A stretch of 64,000 bases of DNA. It comes from Fibrella forsythiae (GTDB lineage: Bacteria; Bacteroidota; Bacteroidia; Cytophagales; Spirosomataceae). The notes beneath the pieces were generated by a model. The model searched no databases and was not told the DNA's origin. It worked only from the letters and a program-made list of their open reading frames with translations. Location of the stretch: NCBI RefSeq assembly GCF_017353175.1, contig NZ_JAFMYW010000002.1:682001-746000 (forward strand). Direction: 5' to 3'. Every line of letters starts with the position of its first letter. Position 1 is the first letter of the stretch. This document shows positions 46,534 to 55,028 of this stretch, one piece after another. Made by a program: the position numbers and the translations under genes.

Positions 46534-46977
46534 ATGCAGTACCTCTTTCTCTTTCTTGCTTTTCTTACGGGCATCGCCATTTCCATTCAGGCGGGTGTAA
46601 ACTCGAACCTGCGTCTGGCGCTGAATAATCCGTTGCTGGCTTCGCTGATTTCATTCGGAACGGGGTTCTTCACGCTGCTGGTTGTGCATCTGAGCACCAG
46701 GGGATCTATACCACCAATGGCTTTGTTTCGCTCGTTAACCTGGTGGAAATGGACAGGTGGGGTCATTGGTGCCCTTTACGTAACCACGGTCATTCTGTCA
46801 GTTCCTCGCATCGGTACGGCCAATCTGGTAAGCCTGAGCGTGGCGGGTCAACTCATTGCGGCAGTAGTACTTGACCATTATGGGTTGTTGGGGTTCACGC
46901 AGCATCCGGCCAACACGTGGCGTTTACTGGGTATCGGGCTGATCCTGGCGGGCGTTTGGCTGGTGGTGAAAAACTGA
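46534..46977 (+). CDS. DMT superfamily DUF606 (YdcZ-type) membrane protein
   Basis: A 147-residue membrane protein with about five predicted helices. The N-terminal FLAFLTGIAISIQAGVNSNLRLALNNPLLASLISFGTGFF is the DUF606 signature, GGVIGALYVTTVILSVPRIGTANLVSLSVAGQL lies in the middle, and the final LLGIGLILAGVWLVVKN is a closing helix. It is a half-size relative of EamA-type transporters and would work as a dimer. The substrate is unknown. It is followed by msrB 48 bp later on the same strand. Confidence 0.85.
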   Translation: MQYLFLFLAFLTGIAISIQAGVNSNLRLALNNPLLASLISFGTGFFTLLVVHLSTRGSIPPMALFRSLTWWKWTGGVIGALYVTTVILSVPRIGTANLVSLSVAGQLIAAVVLDHYGLLGFTQHPANTWRLLGIGLILAGVWLVVKN

Positions 46978-47025
46978 TACAGATGATTTTACGTTTATAG
47001 AGGTAGAGACTTATCAGAATCATTC

Positions 47026-47538
47026 ATGAAACTCATCATCAGTAGCCTAACGGCAGTTGCTATATTCATTTCACTGGCTTGCCAGACCAATTCGTCGGCT
47101 AAAGAAAACACGGCGCTCTACGAACAGGGACAGACGCCGCCGGGTGGAAAAAAGGTGGTTAAAACCAACGCCGAATGGAAGAAAATCCTGACGCCCGACC
47201 AGTATGCTGTTTTGCGTGAGCACGGTACCGAACGCGCAGGAACAAGCCCGTTGCTGAACGTGCATGAAGACGGCACCTTCTACTGTGCTGCCTGCAAGAA
47301 CCCGTTGTTTGCCGAGAAGACCAAGTTCGAGTCGGGTACCGGCTGGCCCAGCTTTTATGAACCCATCACGAAAAACGCGGTGAAAGTTGCCAAAGACAAT
47401 AGCTACGGCATGGAACGCGATGAAGTCGTTTGCGCCGTGTGCGACGGGCACCTGGGCCACGTGTTCAACGATGGCCCCAAACCAACCGGCCTCCGTTATT
47501 GCATGAACGGCGTAGCCATGACGTTTCAGAAGAAATAA
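47026..47538 (+). CDS. msrB: Peptide-methionine (R)-S-oxide reductase, exported lipoprotein form
   Basis: Reduces R-methionine sulfoxide in oxidised proteins. The 170-residue protein has a lipoprotein signal (ISLAC, Cys19), so it repairs envelope proteins. The MsrB domain has the two zinc CxxC pairs, CAACKNP and CAVCDGHLGHVF, plus FESGTGWPSFYEPI and the catalytic cysteine in LRYCMNGVAMTF. The resolving cysteine used by some MsrBs is not obvious, so thioredoxin-type partners may reduce it directly. A stem-loop follows about 70 bp downstream. Confidence 0.94.
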   Translation: MKLIISSLTAVAIFISLACQTNSSAKENTALYEQGQTPPGGKKVVKTNAEWKKILTPDQYAVLREHGTERAGTSPLLNVHEDGTFYCAACKNPLFAEKTKFESGTGWPSFYEPITKNAVKVAKDNSYGMERDEVVCAVCDGHLGHVFNDGPKPTGLRYCMNGVAMTFQKK

Positions 47539-47610
47539 GTTTTCGTTGCGCTGACAGGATAAGCAACGTACCTGAGCAGGGCAACGGAAAACAGAAGGTA
47601 GTAAACAGTT

Positions 47611-47658
47611 AAATGCCCCTCGCTTCGTCCGTAGATATCGGTCAAGTGAGGGGCATTT
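47611..47658 (+). terminator. Stem-loop terminator after msrB
   Basis: AAATGCCCCTC (47611-47621) pairs perfectly with GAGGGGCATTT (47648-47658). The T residues at the 3' side are few (TTTTC), and the loop is 26 bases. It is the only termination signal between msrB and the PBP1A gene. Confidence 0.65.
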
Positions 47659-47683
47659 TCACTAAAATCGGGCTCGTTTGCGT

Positions 47684-47691
47684 TATCTTTG
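47684..47691 (+). promoter_or_regulatory. Candidate -7 box upstream of the PBP1A gene
   Basis: TATCTTTG, a perfect TAnnTTTG, 62 bases before the ATG at 47753 and just after the msrB terminator. No TTTG at the -33 position is visible. Confidence 0.35.
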
Positions 47692-47752
47692 CTCATGGTT
47701 GGCCGTCAAGAAAGAGTGGCCAATAAGCCCTGTTAGTACCAATCGTTGATGT

Positions 47753-50305
47753 ATGAGTGAAGAAATAAACCGGCTACGGTCGGTTCGGCACGCGTTTGGC
47801 GAATTTCGGCGACGGATACGGAGCCGACGTAAGCAGTTGGGAGGCCACGTGGTTCGCCTTGTAGGCGAAGAGCGCGTGGAAACCTGGAAGGATAAATTAA
47901 TGGCCCGCCGGGAGGATTTTCGGGGTTTCGTTCATCAATATATCGATCCCGAAAGCTGGTATTATCCGTACCTGCGGGGGGCAGCAAAGTATAGTCTGTT
48001 TCTGCTGCTATTCCTGATTGGGTACGTCTTTGTGCTCCAGACCAATTTTTTATACCTCACCGGGGCTATGCCTACGGTAGAAGATATTCGGAATCCCAAG
48101 CTGAATCAGGCGTCGGAGATTTATTCGCTCGACGGTCAGATGATCGCCAAGTTTTACGCCGAAAACCGCACGCCGATTGAATATAAGAACATTCCGAAAC
48201 ACCTGATCCAGGCCCTTGTTGCCACAGAAGATGCCCGTTTTTATGATCACGGCGGTATCGACCCACGCGCTATTGGCCGGGCAGTCTTTAGTTTCGGTCG
48301 CGATGGCGGCGGCTCAACTATTACGCAGCAACTGGCCAAAAACCTGTTCAAGACCCGCCGCCGCACCAGAGACGGCGTTCTGAACCGAATTCCGTTTGTC
48401 AGGAAGGTTATTTATAAATCGAAAGAGTGGTTGATGGCAATGACCCTCGAACGGAACTTTACTAAAGAGGAGATTCTTACGTATTATTTCAATACCGTCG
48501 ATTTTGGTCAGAACTCGTTCGGACTGAAAACGGCCGCACGCACGTTCTTCAACAAATCGCCCGACAGCCTGAATGTGCAGGAAGGAGCCGTGCTGGTGGG
48601 CCTTCAGAAAGCGACAACCAGTTATAACCCGCTCCGGAATCCGAAAAACTCGCTGACTCGCCGTAATGTGGTTATCGGGCAGATGGCCAAATATAAGTTC
48701 CTGACTAAAACCCAGGCCGACTCGATCAGCGAATTACCGTTGAAAACGGATTACACCCCGGAAAATCCCTATGCGGGCCCGGCCAGTTACCTGAAAAATG
48801 CGGTTGTTGAATTCGTAACGGAATGGGGAGATCGAAACGGCTATAACCTCTACACCGACGGACTGAAAATCCATACTACGATCGACTCCCGGATGCAGAA
48901 ATATGCCGAGGATGCCGTGAAGGAGCGGATGAAGAAGCTGCAGAAAACGTTCAACAACCATTGGCGCGACCGTAACCCCTGGGCCGACGAAAACGGCGAA
49001 GAACTGCCCGGCTTTATCGATTCGGTGGCCCGGCGCACCGAGCGTTACAAGGGCCTGGTGAAGCGGTTTCAACTCTACCCCGACTCGGTTGAGTATTACA
49101 TGAAGGTCAAAAAACAGCGTATGAAAGTCTTTGACTGGGAAGGTGCCCGCTGGACCAACATGACGCCGTATGACTCGATTTCGTACTATAAAAAATTCCT
49201 GCAGGCGGGTATGGTGGCCATGGACCCACATACCGGCTATATCCGGGCCTGGGTTGGCGGCCTCGACTACGACTATTTCAAATATGACCACGTAAAGCAG
49301 GGCAAACGCCAGCCGGGCTCAACGTTTAAGCCATTCGTATACGCTACTGCCATTGACGATACGGCCTTCAACATGACGCCCTGCGACCGCATTCGGGATC
49401 AGCCTTTCCGCAAACCGTATCGCGAAAACGGGGAAGAGAAAGTCTGGGAACCCAAAAACTCGGGCGGTGGCTTCACGTACTCAAACATGACCCTGCGCCG
49501 TGCCCTGGCCCGGTCGGTCAACTCAATTACGGCCCAACTAACCGATATGGTTGGTCCCGACCGGGTTGCCGAATACGCACACAAGCTCGGCATTACGAGC
49601 AAGCTGGCTGCTGTGCCATCCATCGGCCTGGGGTCATCCGACGTGTCTCTATACGAATTGGTATCGGCCTACTGCTCATTTGTCAATGAAGGGCAGTACA
49701 CCAAACCGATGATCGTACAGCGCATTGAAGACCGGAATGGTACCGAAATCGAATCGTTCAAGCAGGAGCGGCGGCCAGCTATTAGCCCTGAATCGGCCTA
49801 TCTGATGCTGTATATGCTTCAGGGTGGTTTGCAGGAACGGGGCGGCACATCACAAAACCTATGGTCGTTCGATCTGTTCAAGCACAACCACCAGATGGGC
49901 GGCAAAACCGGCACTACGTCCAACAACTCCGACGGCTGGTTTGTCGGCGTTTCAGACAAACTAGTGGTAGGCGCGTGGGTTGGTGGCGATGACCGAAGCA
50001 TTCACTTCCGGTCAACGGATATGGGCGAAGGGGCCAAAACGGCGTTACCACTGGTGGGGGGGTTCCTCGAAAAAGTATACGCAGATCCTCGTTTCCGTGA
50101 TCTCCAGGGACCTTTCCCGAAAGCTACTGTCGATATCCAGAAGCAATATCAGGACTGTGCCAGCGATTATGATGAGTATGAAGGAGACGGTAGCGAATCC
50201 ACAGATTCAACAGCGGGTAGCGAAGGTGGTACCGACTCGCTGTTTGTTCCGCCACCGGTAGTGGTGCCCGACCCGGCCGATACATCCAATAGACCAAGAC
50301 CGTAG
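47753..50305 (+). CDS. Class A penicillin-binding protein 1A
   Basis: Bifunctional peptidoglycan synthase of 850 residues anchored in the inner membrane. A basic cytoplasmic N-terminus (about 1-76) is followed by a membrane helix at 78-98. The GT51 transglycosylase domain has catalytic Glu159 in VATEDARFYDHGGID and GGGSTITQQLAKNL at 185-198. The transpeptidase domain has SxxK as Ser523-Thr-Phe-Lys526 (QPGSTFKPFVYA), SVNS downstream and KTGTT at about 718. An acidic low-complexity tail (DYDEYEGDGSESTDSTAGSEGG) ends in a Pro/Val-rich stretch. Nothing unusual apart from the long acidic C-terminus. A terminator follows within 30 bp. Confidence 0.96.
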   Translation: MSEEINRLRSVRHAFGEFRRRIRSRRKQLGGHVVRLVGEERVETWKDKLMARREDFRGFVHQYIDPESWYYPYLRGAAKYSLFLLLFLIGYVFVLQTNFLYLTGAMPTVEDIRNPKLNQASEIYSLDGQMIAKFYAENRTPIEYKNIPKHLIQALVATEDARFYDHGGIDPRAIGRAVFSFGRDGGGSTITQQLAKNLFKTRRRTRDGVLNRIPFVRKVIYKSKEWLMAMTLERNFTKEEILTYYFNTVDFGQNSFGLKTAARTFFNKSPDSLNVQEGAVLVGLQKATTSYNPLRNPKNSLTRRNVVIGQMAKYKFLTKTQADSISELPLKTDYTPENPYAGPASYLKNAVVEFVTEWGDRNGYNLYTDGLKIHTTIDSRMQKYAEDAVKERMKKLQKTFNNHWRDRNPWADENGEELPGFIDSVARRTERYKGLVKRFQLYPDSVEYYMKVKKQRMKVFDWEGARWTNMTPYDSISYYKKFLQAGMVAMDPHTGYIRAWVGGLDYDYFKYDHVKQGKRQPGSTFKPFVYATAIDDTAFNMTPCDRIRDQPFRKPYRENGEEKVWEPKNSGGGFTYSNMTLRRALARSVNSITAQLTDMVGPDRVAEYAHKLGITSKLAAVPSIGLGSSDVSLYELVSAYCSFVNEGQYTKPMIVQRIEDRNGTEIESFKQERRPAISPESAYLMLYMLQGGLQERGGTSQNLWSFDLFKHNHQMGGKTGTTSNNSDGWFVGVSDKLVVGAWVGGDDRSIHFRSTDMGEGAKTALPLVGGFLEKVYADPRFRDLQGPFPKATVDIQKQYQDCASDYDEYEGDGSESTDSTAGSEGGTDSLFVPPPVVVPDPADTSNRPRP

Positions 50306-50335
50306 GCTAGAGGTTTTTATTCTGGCTCTTTGTTT

Positions 50336-50396
50336 GGCGTTTAGTGATTGACGGTGCTTCTGATGCACGCTTAGTCAACACTAAACGCCTTTTTTT
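50336..50396 (+). terminator. Rho-independent terminator of the PBP1A gene
   Basis: GGCGTTTAGTGATTGAC (50336-50352) pairs with GTCAACACTAAACGCC (50374-50389) with one bulged base, followed by TTTTTTT at 50390-50396. The T-run touches the ATG of the next small gene at 50397. Confidence 0.88.
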
Positions 50397-50744
50397 ATGG
50401 AAAACCACCCAACTAATGATAGAGACCTGAGCAACGTACCCACAGGAATGGAACAGGATCCTGATGCCGACGAGCAGGTAATTGACCAAACCAATGAGCA
50501 GGAAACGAACGTACCTGATGACGTAAACCCGTCTGGCCTTGAAAAGCCAACGGCTGAAGAAGGAACAGGACCGGAAGACGACTTAGCCAATGCCCTGGCC
50601 TATGCCCTCGATGGAAGTGGCGTTGGTATGGCTGGCGCTCCGCCCGCAGCTCCGCCCGTTGGTGAGCCGCAGAAACTAACTAGCGAAGGCATTACCGGCG
50701 CTGGCCCTGAAGATGAGGAAGAGCAGCTAACCAATGACCGCTAA
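50397..50744 (+). CDS. Small acidic, probably disordered protein
   Basis: A 115-residue protein rich in Glu, Asp, Pro, Asn and Thr with no signal peptide or hydrophobic core, so it is probably disordered. It starts MENHPTNDRDLSNVPTG and ends GPEDEEEQLTNDR, with the TNDR word at both ends. A similar small acidic protein occurs at 54515, and the opening MENxP is shared. Its ATG directly follows the T-run of the PBP1A terminator, leaving no room for a separate promoter close to the start, so expression would need read-through or a leaderless start. Its stop overlaps the acyltransferase stop by 4 bp (convergent). Confidence 0.55.
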   Translation: MENHPTNDRDLSNVPTGMEQDPDADEQVIDQTNEQETNVPDDVNPSGLEKPTAEEGTGPEDDLANALAYALDGSGVGMAGAPPAAPPVGEPQKLTSEGITGAGPEDEEEQLTNDR

Positions 50745-51889
50745 ACCACCATACGTCGGCTGGCAACTGGTTTCTTTGGTGAATTTTTGTTGAATATCCG
50801 CTGGCGGAGTTGTTCGATGGGCTGGCCCACCAGCTGGTTGATGCCGTAGGCCAGCCCCGTGGCGATGACCAGTGTGTAGAGGTTGATGTAGGCCCCCCCG
50901 ATATGCCAGGCCCCCAGCGTCTCCCAGACCAGGAAATGGACCAGATAGAGGGGGTAAGACAACTCCCCGATGCTGGCATCGAACTTGTTGTGCTTGCTGC
51001 CGATGAAGACCAGGGGCAGGGTGGCGGTGATGACCAGCCGGTAGACGGCCGAGGAGAGCCCGCCGGGCACTCCCTGCTGGGTCAGCTGCTGGTGGATCAG
51101 CCCGAAGAAGGCCGTGTAGAGCAGGGCGATGGCGATGGCCGCCGGGCATAGCCAACCGGGCAGTGTTCTGTTTTTGAGGTGCCGGTAGGCTTTGTAGGCC
51201 AGCCCGCCCGCCAGGAAGTAGAGCAACTCGGCGGGGAAGAATCGGTAGGTCCAGGCCATGGAGTCCAGGTGGGCGAAGTAGCGCAGGGCGGCTCGGATGG
51301 CAATGGAGAGGGTCATGACCAGGACCATGACCCAGAGGGGTCGTCGCACCAGCAGGGGGGCTATCAGGTAGAAGGTCAGCTCCAGACCCACCGTCCAGGA
51401 GGGGTGGGCCACCAAAAAGCTGTTCAAATTGATCCACGCATGGCTAAAATCGCCGGTGAACACCAACGTACCTGTGGCCGGGCTGACAGTCAGAAAACTG
51501 AGCCAGTCCTGGCCAACCAGGGTCAGGTTAGTAATTAGTAACAAGGCGCTGGTAGAGGGCGCAAGGCGGTTACCATTAGTGCGAATAGCCTGGAAGAATT
51601 CCATCCTGGGCTCTCCTAAGGTGATCGTCATCACCAGGGCCACCAGCAGGGTGAGGCCCACCACGACGTAGTAGATGGGCAGCAGCCGCAGCACCCGGTT
51701 GGTCAGGAAGAGGCGGTAGGCGTGGGGCTGGTCAACGTATTTCTCGTTCAGGATCAGGGCCATATAAAAGCCTGATATGATGTAGAAGGCCTGAACGGCA
51801 ATGCTACCCCCCATGGTTGGAAAACCGGGGAGCTGCCCCGCGTGGACAAAAACGACCATTGCCGCCAGCAATACTTTAAGCAAACCCAT
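50741..51889 (-). CDS. Membrane acyltransferase (acyltransferase 3 family), GC mosaic
   Basis: A 382-residue integral membrane protein with about ten helices, of the family that O-acetylates surface sugars. The N-terminal LLKVLLAAMVVFVHAGQLPGF carries the conserved early histidine, and AFYIISGFYMALILNEKY and LRLLPIYYVVVGLTL follow. GC is uneven: counted lines in 50881-51300 are about 63-67 percent and 51601-51720 about 63-65 percent, while 51481-51600 and 51721-51780 are about 48-53 percent, close to the neighbours. This suggests a patchwork of foreign segments inserted by recombination. The GC-rich part also produces a long antisense-frame artefact. Target unknown. Confidence 0.8.
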   Translation of the reverse strand: MGLLKVLLAAMVVFVHAGQLPGFPTMGGSIAVQAFYIISGFYMALILNEKYVDQPHAYRLFLTNRVLRLLPIYYVVVGLTLLVALVMTITLGEPRMEFFQAIRTNGNRLAPSTSALLLITNLTLVGQDWLSFLTVSPATGTLVFTGDFSHAWINLNSFLVAHPSWTVGLELTFYLIAPLLVRRPLWVMVLVMTLSIAIRAALRYFAHLDSMAWTYRFFPAELLYFLAGGLAYKAYRHLKNRTLPGWLCPAAIAIALLYTAFFGLIHQQLTQQGVPGGLSSAVYRLVITATLPLVFIGSKHNKFDASIGELSYPLYLVHFLVWETLGAWHIGGAYINLYTLVIATGLAYGINQLVGQPIEQLRQRIFNKNSPKKPVASRRMVV

Positions 51890-51939
51890 GATGTAAAATT
51901 ACGGCTGGTAATCGCTGCTAAACTAACGCGTCAGCGACA

Positions 51940-53718
51940 TTAGGCAATTTCTTTGTACTGCATCCGGTACAGGTTGGCGTAAAATCCTTCCTGTTGCAAT
52001 AGCTGCTCATGGGTTCCCTGCTCTTTAATTTCGCCTTTATCGACAACAATAATCTGGTTGGCTTTTTGAATCGTACTCAATCGGTGGGCAATTACAATGG
52101 CCGTACGGCCGCGCATAAGTTTGCTGATTGCGTCCTGAATCATTTCTTCCGTTTCTGTGTCTACCGACGAAGTCGCCTCGTCGAGCACAATAATGCGGGG
52201 GTTCTGCACCATAGCCCGGACAAACGAGATGAGCTGCCGCTGGCCAACCGATAGCGTTGCGCCCCGTTCCTGCACGTTGTAATCGTAGCCACCAGGCAAC
52301 TGCATAATGAAGTCATGAACACCCACCAGCCTGGCTGCCTCAATGATCTGTTCGCGGCTAATGGCCGGGTCGCCCAGGGTGATGTTGTTTTCGATGGTGT
52401 CTGAGAAGAGAAATACATCCTGCAATACCACGCCAATCTGACGCCGTAATGCGGCCAGTTCATACTCATGAACATCATGCCCATCAATGGTGATCTTCCC
52501 TTGATTGATATCGTAGAAACGGCTCAACAAGTTAATAATCGACGATTTGCCTGCTCCTGTGGCACCAACAAAAGCCACTGTTTCGCCGGCACGTACCTCA
52601 AACGATACGTCTTTCAATACATAATTATCGTCGTTGTAAGCGAACCATACGTTCTGAAATGATACATCGCCCCGAAGTTTGGCTGGCGCATAATCACCGT
52701 CATTAACGGTATAATCGTCGCTATCGAGCAGCGTTAATATGCGATCGGCGCTGACAATGCCCATTTGCAGCGTATTGAACCGGTCGGCCAGCATACGAAT
52801 AGGGCGGAAGAACAGGTTAATGAACATCACAAACGCCGTAACGGTACCAAAAGTAACCTGCTCATTCAGAATCTCACGCGCTCCATACCAGACTACCAGA
52901 CCCGTACCAGCGGCGGCCAGAATATCGGCTACCGGGAAGTAGATGGAGTAGTACCAGATTGAACGGATATTGGCTTTCCGATGAACCTCATTGATGGCCC
53001 GAAACTTCTGCGTTTCAATATGTTCACTGTTGAAAATCTGTACGATGTTCATGCCTGTGATGTGTTCCTGAACAAAGGCGTTCAGGTTGGCTACGGCCGT
53101 ACGAACCTCATTGAACGAGGCCTTGATTTTCTCTTTGAAAACGTATGTGCTGAACAACATCAACGGCACCATAGACAGGCTGATGCTTGCCAGCCGCCAA
53201 TCGGTGTAAAACATAACGCCGATGATCAGAACGAGCTGAAGAATATCTCCCGCAATAGCCGCCATACCTTCTGTAAAGACATCGGCCAGGGTTTCAATAT
53301 CAGAGATGGTGCGCGTTACTAACCGGCCAATTGGGGTGTTGTCGAAGAATTTCAGGCGAAGGCCAAGGATTTTGCTGTAAAGCTGCACCCGAATATCACG
53401 GATAACGTGCTGCCCCATCCAGCCGGAAAGGTAGGCATTGGCAAACTGAATAAAGGCCTGAATAACCAGCACGCCCACCATAAGGCTAAGCATAACGGTA
53501 AGCCCCCAATAATCGGAACTGGCAATTTGGGTGTCAATCGTACGCCGGATGAGCAGTGGTGTAACCGGCGCTAACAAAGCGCCAAGCAGGATGACACCTA
53601 CCAGCAAATAGAAACGGGCCTGATAAGGTCGCACAAACGCATAAAGCCGTTTCAGGATAGCTATATCAAATAGTCGGCCGGCTGCCGGCAATTCGCCACT
53701 CTTCTTTTCGTCGCTCAC
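51940..53718 (-). CDS. ABC exporter, fused permease and ATPase (MsbA/multidrug type)
   Basis: A 592-residue half-transporter that would act as a homodimer in the inner membrane. Six membrane helices lie in about 30-310. The ATPase domain has Walker A GATGAGKSS at 385-393, the Q-loop QDVFLF, signature LSVGQRQ, Walker B IIVLDEATSSVD and the switch histidine in VIAHRLS. EC-type loops and NTPIGRLVTRTISDIETL are typical of MsbA-like lipid or drug exporters. The start is GTG (53718), the only start codon near the N-terminal MSDEKKSGEL. It is divergent from the DUF4126 gene. The substrate is not deducible. Confidence 0.92.
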   Translation of the reverse strand: MSDEKKSGELPAAGRLFDIAILKRLYAFVRPYQARFYLLVGVILLGALLAPVTPLLIRRTIDTQIASSDYWGLTVMLSLMVGVLVIQAFIQFANAYLSGWMGQHVIRDIRVQLYSKILGLRLKFFDNTPIGRLVTRTISDIETLADVFTEGMAAIAGDILQLVLIIGVMFYTDWRLASISLSMVPLMLFSTYVFKEKIKASFNEVRTAVANLNAFVQEHITGMNIVQIFNSEHIETQKFRAINEVHRKANIRSIWYYSIYFPVADILAAAGTGLVVWYGAREILNEQVTFGTVTAFVMFINLFFRPIRMLADRFNTLQMGIVSADRILTLLDSDDYTVNDGDYAPAKLRGDVSFQNVWFAYNDDNYVLKDVSFEVRAGETVAFVGATGAGKSSIINLLSRFYDINQGKITIDGHDVHEYELAALRRQIGVVLQDVFLFSDTIENNITLGDPAISREQIIEAARLVGVHDFIMQLPGGYDYNVQERGATLSVGQRQLISFVRAMVQNPRIIVLDEATSSVDTETEEMIQDAISKLMRGRTAIVIAHRLSTIQKANQIIVVDKGEIKEQGTHEQLLQQEGFYANLYRMQYKEIA

Positions 53719-53811
53719 TGGGAAAAAATTTCGACATAACAGCTCGTTCGTCTCACCACTAACAGCAATATTGAGTTATCAAGTTCAGGAAACTACTTCT
53801 ACGATACGATC

Positions 53812-54444
53812 ATGATAGACTGGATAATGGGTGCATGTGTGGGCCTGGGGCTGGCAGCCTGCTGCGGATTTCGGGTTTTTGTCCCCATGCTGATCGCTGC
53901 TTTGGGTACAAAATTGGGCTTAATCGGCCCTATGCCCGGTTATGAATTTATAGGTAGCTGGACGGCCATCATCGGCTTGTGCATCGCTACTGCTTTTGAG
54001 TTGGGGGCTTACTATATTCCCTGGCTCGATAATTTACTCGACACCGTTGCCATGCCAGTAGCTATTGTGGCAGGTACGTTAATGTCGACATCTTTCCTGC
54101 GGGTCAATGACGAAATGGTTCGCTGGGCGCTGAGCCTTATGTTGGGAGGCGGGGCCGCCGGTTTAATACAGGCCGGTACCAGTTTATTACGCCTCGGTTC
54201 CGCTACTACTACAGGCGGACTGGCTAATCCGGTAGTAGCAACGGGCGAAAACGCGGCTTCGCTGGGGCTATCAATTCTGACGGTCTTCTTGCCTTTGTTT
54301 GCTTTTGCTCTCATTGTATGTCTGTTAATCTTCGTCGTCGTGCGGATATTAGGTCGACGGAAATTGAGATTCACCAGGGCCACTCCCAAACAGCCGGGTA
54401 ACCCCCTCGACCAGTTTCCGCGTAGCAGCAATGGTAGGCATTGA
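53812..54444 (+). CDS. DUF4126 family membrane protein
   Basis: A 210-residue protein with about five predicted membrane helices. The N-terminal GACVGLGLAACCGFRVFVPMLIAALGTK is the DUF4126 signature, followed by a loop and IIGLCIATAFELGAYYIPWLDNLLDTVAMPVAIVAGTL. The C-terminal LTVFLPLFAFALIVCLLIFVVVRILGRRK is the final helix with a basic end and a Pro-rich tail. Function unknown. Its ATG at 53812 lies 93 bp from the divergent ABC exporter. Confidence 0.85.
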   Translation: MIDWIMGACVGLGLAACCGFRVFVPMLIAALGTKLGLIGPMPGYEFIGSWTAIIGLCIATAFELGAYYIPWLDNLLDTVAMPVAIVAGTLMSTSFLRVNDEMVRWALSLMLGGGAAGLIQAGTSLLRLGSATTTGGLANPVVATGENAASLGLSILTVFLPLFAFALIVCLLIFVVVRILGRRKLRFTRATPKQPGNPLDQFPRSSNGRH

Positions 54445-54514
54445 GCCCGCATAACGTTCTTACGTTTCCGTAACCTTTGGACGTACCTGCAGTTATAGCT
54501 AAAACAAAATCTCA

Positions 54515-54757
54515 ATGTTTATGGAAAATGAACCGATGGATTATGAACCCGGCGAAGACCAGAACCAGGGCGTAGTGGGCACAATGGCCCGCAATCAGCA
54601 ACACGGCGATACCGAAAAAGAGGGCACCCAGGAGGCTGGTTTAGACCCAAATCTGGTAACGAATGGCCACGATGAGACGGCCGAAAACGAATCAGGCCAG
54701 CCAACTACAGACCGCATTGGCGAGCAGGAATTTGTGACTGATCAGGGCGTAGATTAA
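54515..54757 (+). CDS. Small acidic, probably disordered protein
   Basis: An 80-residue acidic protein (MFMENEPMDYEPGEDQNQG start; a second ATG at 54521 gives MENEPMD). It is dominated by Glu, Asp, Gln, Asn, Gly and Thr and has no hydrophobic core. It resembles the acidic protein at 50397 in composition and in the MENxP opening. An octamer copy (ACGTACCT) lies 34 bp upstream. Function unknown; it is supported as a gene by the conserved opening pattern and the absence of an overlapping alternative. Confidence 0.5.
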   Translation: MFMENEPMDYEPGEDQNQGVVGTMARNQQHGDTEKEGTQEAGLDPNLVTNGHDETAENESGQPTTDRIGEQEFVTDQGVD

Positions 54758-55028
54758 GTGGCCAAATTGGAATTTTTCCGGATCCGCTAAATCAATATAA
54801 TCACGTCGCAGATTTGGCTAATGCTGGGGATAAAGCGTTGTTTTGGCTACCGGAAACTAATAAAATTGGGTTTTTCTTAGGTTGAGCCGATTGGCCATTG
54901 GATAATTCGTAGAGCAAGGAATAGGAGGATCGCGCAAAATTAGGTATTTTTGCAGTCTGTCATTTTTGCATTATATCAGTTATTGGTAATTGCCTAAATG
55001 TTTTGATTGTCAACAAATACATTCTATT
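54758..55028. other. AT-rich leader region before the lytic transglycosylase gene
   Basis: No gene is visible. It contains TATTTTTG at 54945-54952, a perfect TAnnTTTG -7 box that may start the transglycosylase transcript. No hairpin is evident. Confidence 0.4.

Noticed and set aside
50727-51437. A 236-residue open frame antisense-phase to the acyltransferase gene
   Set aside because: It lies in the GC-rich part of the acyltransferase, where stop codons are rare in all frames. Its translation is Pro/Gly/Arg/His-rich low complexity without any domain.
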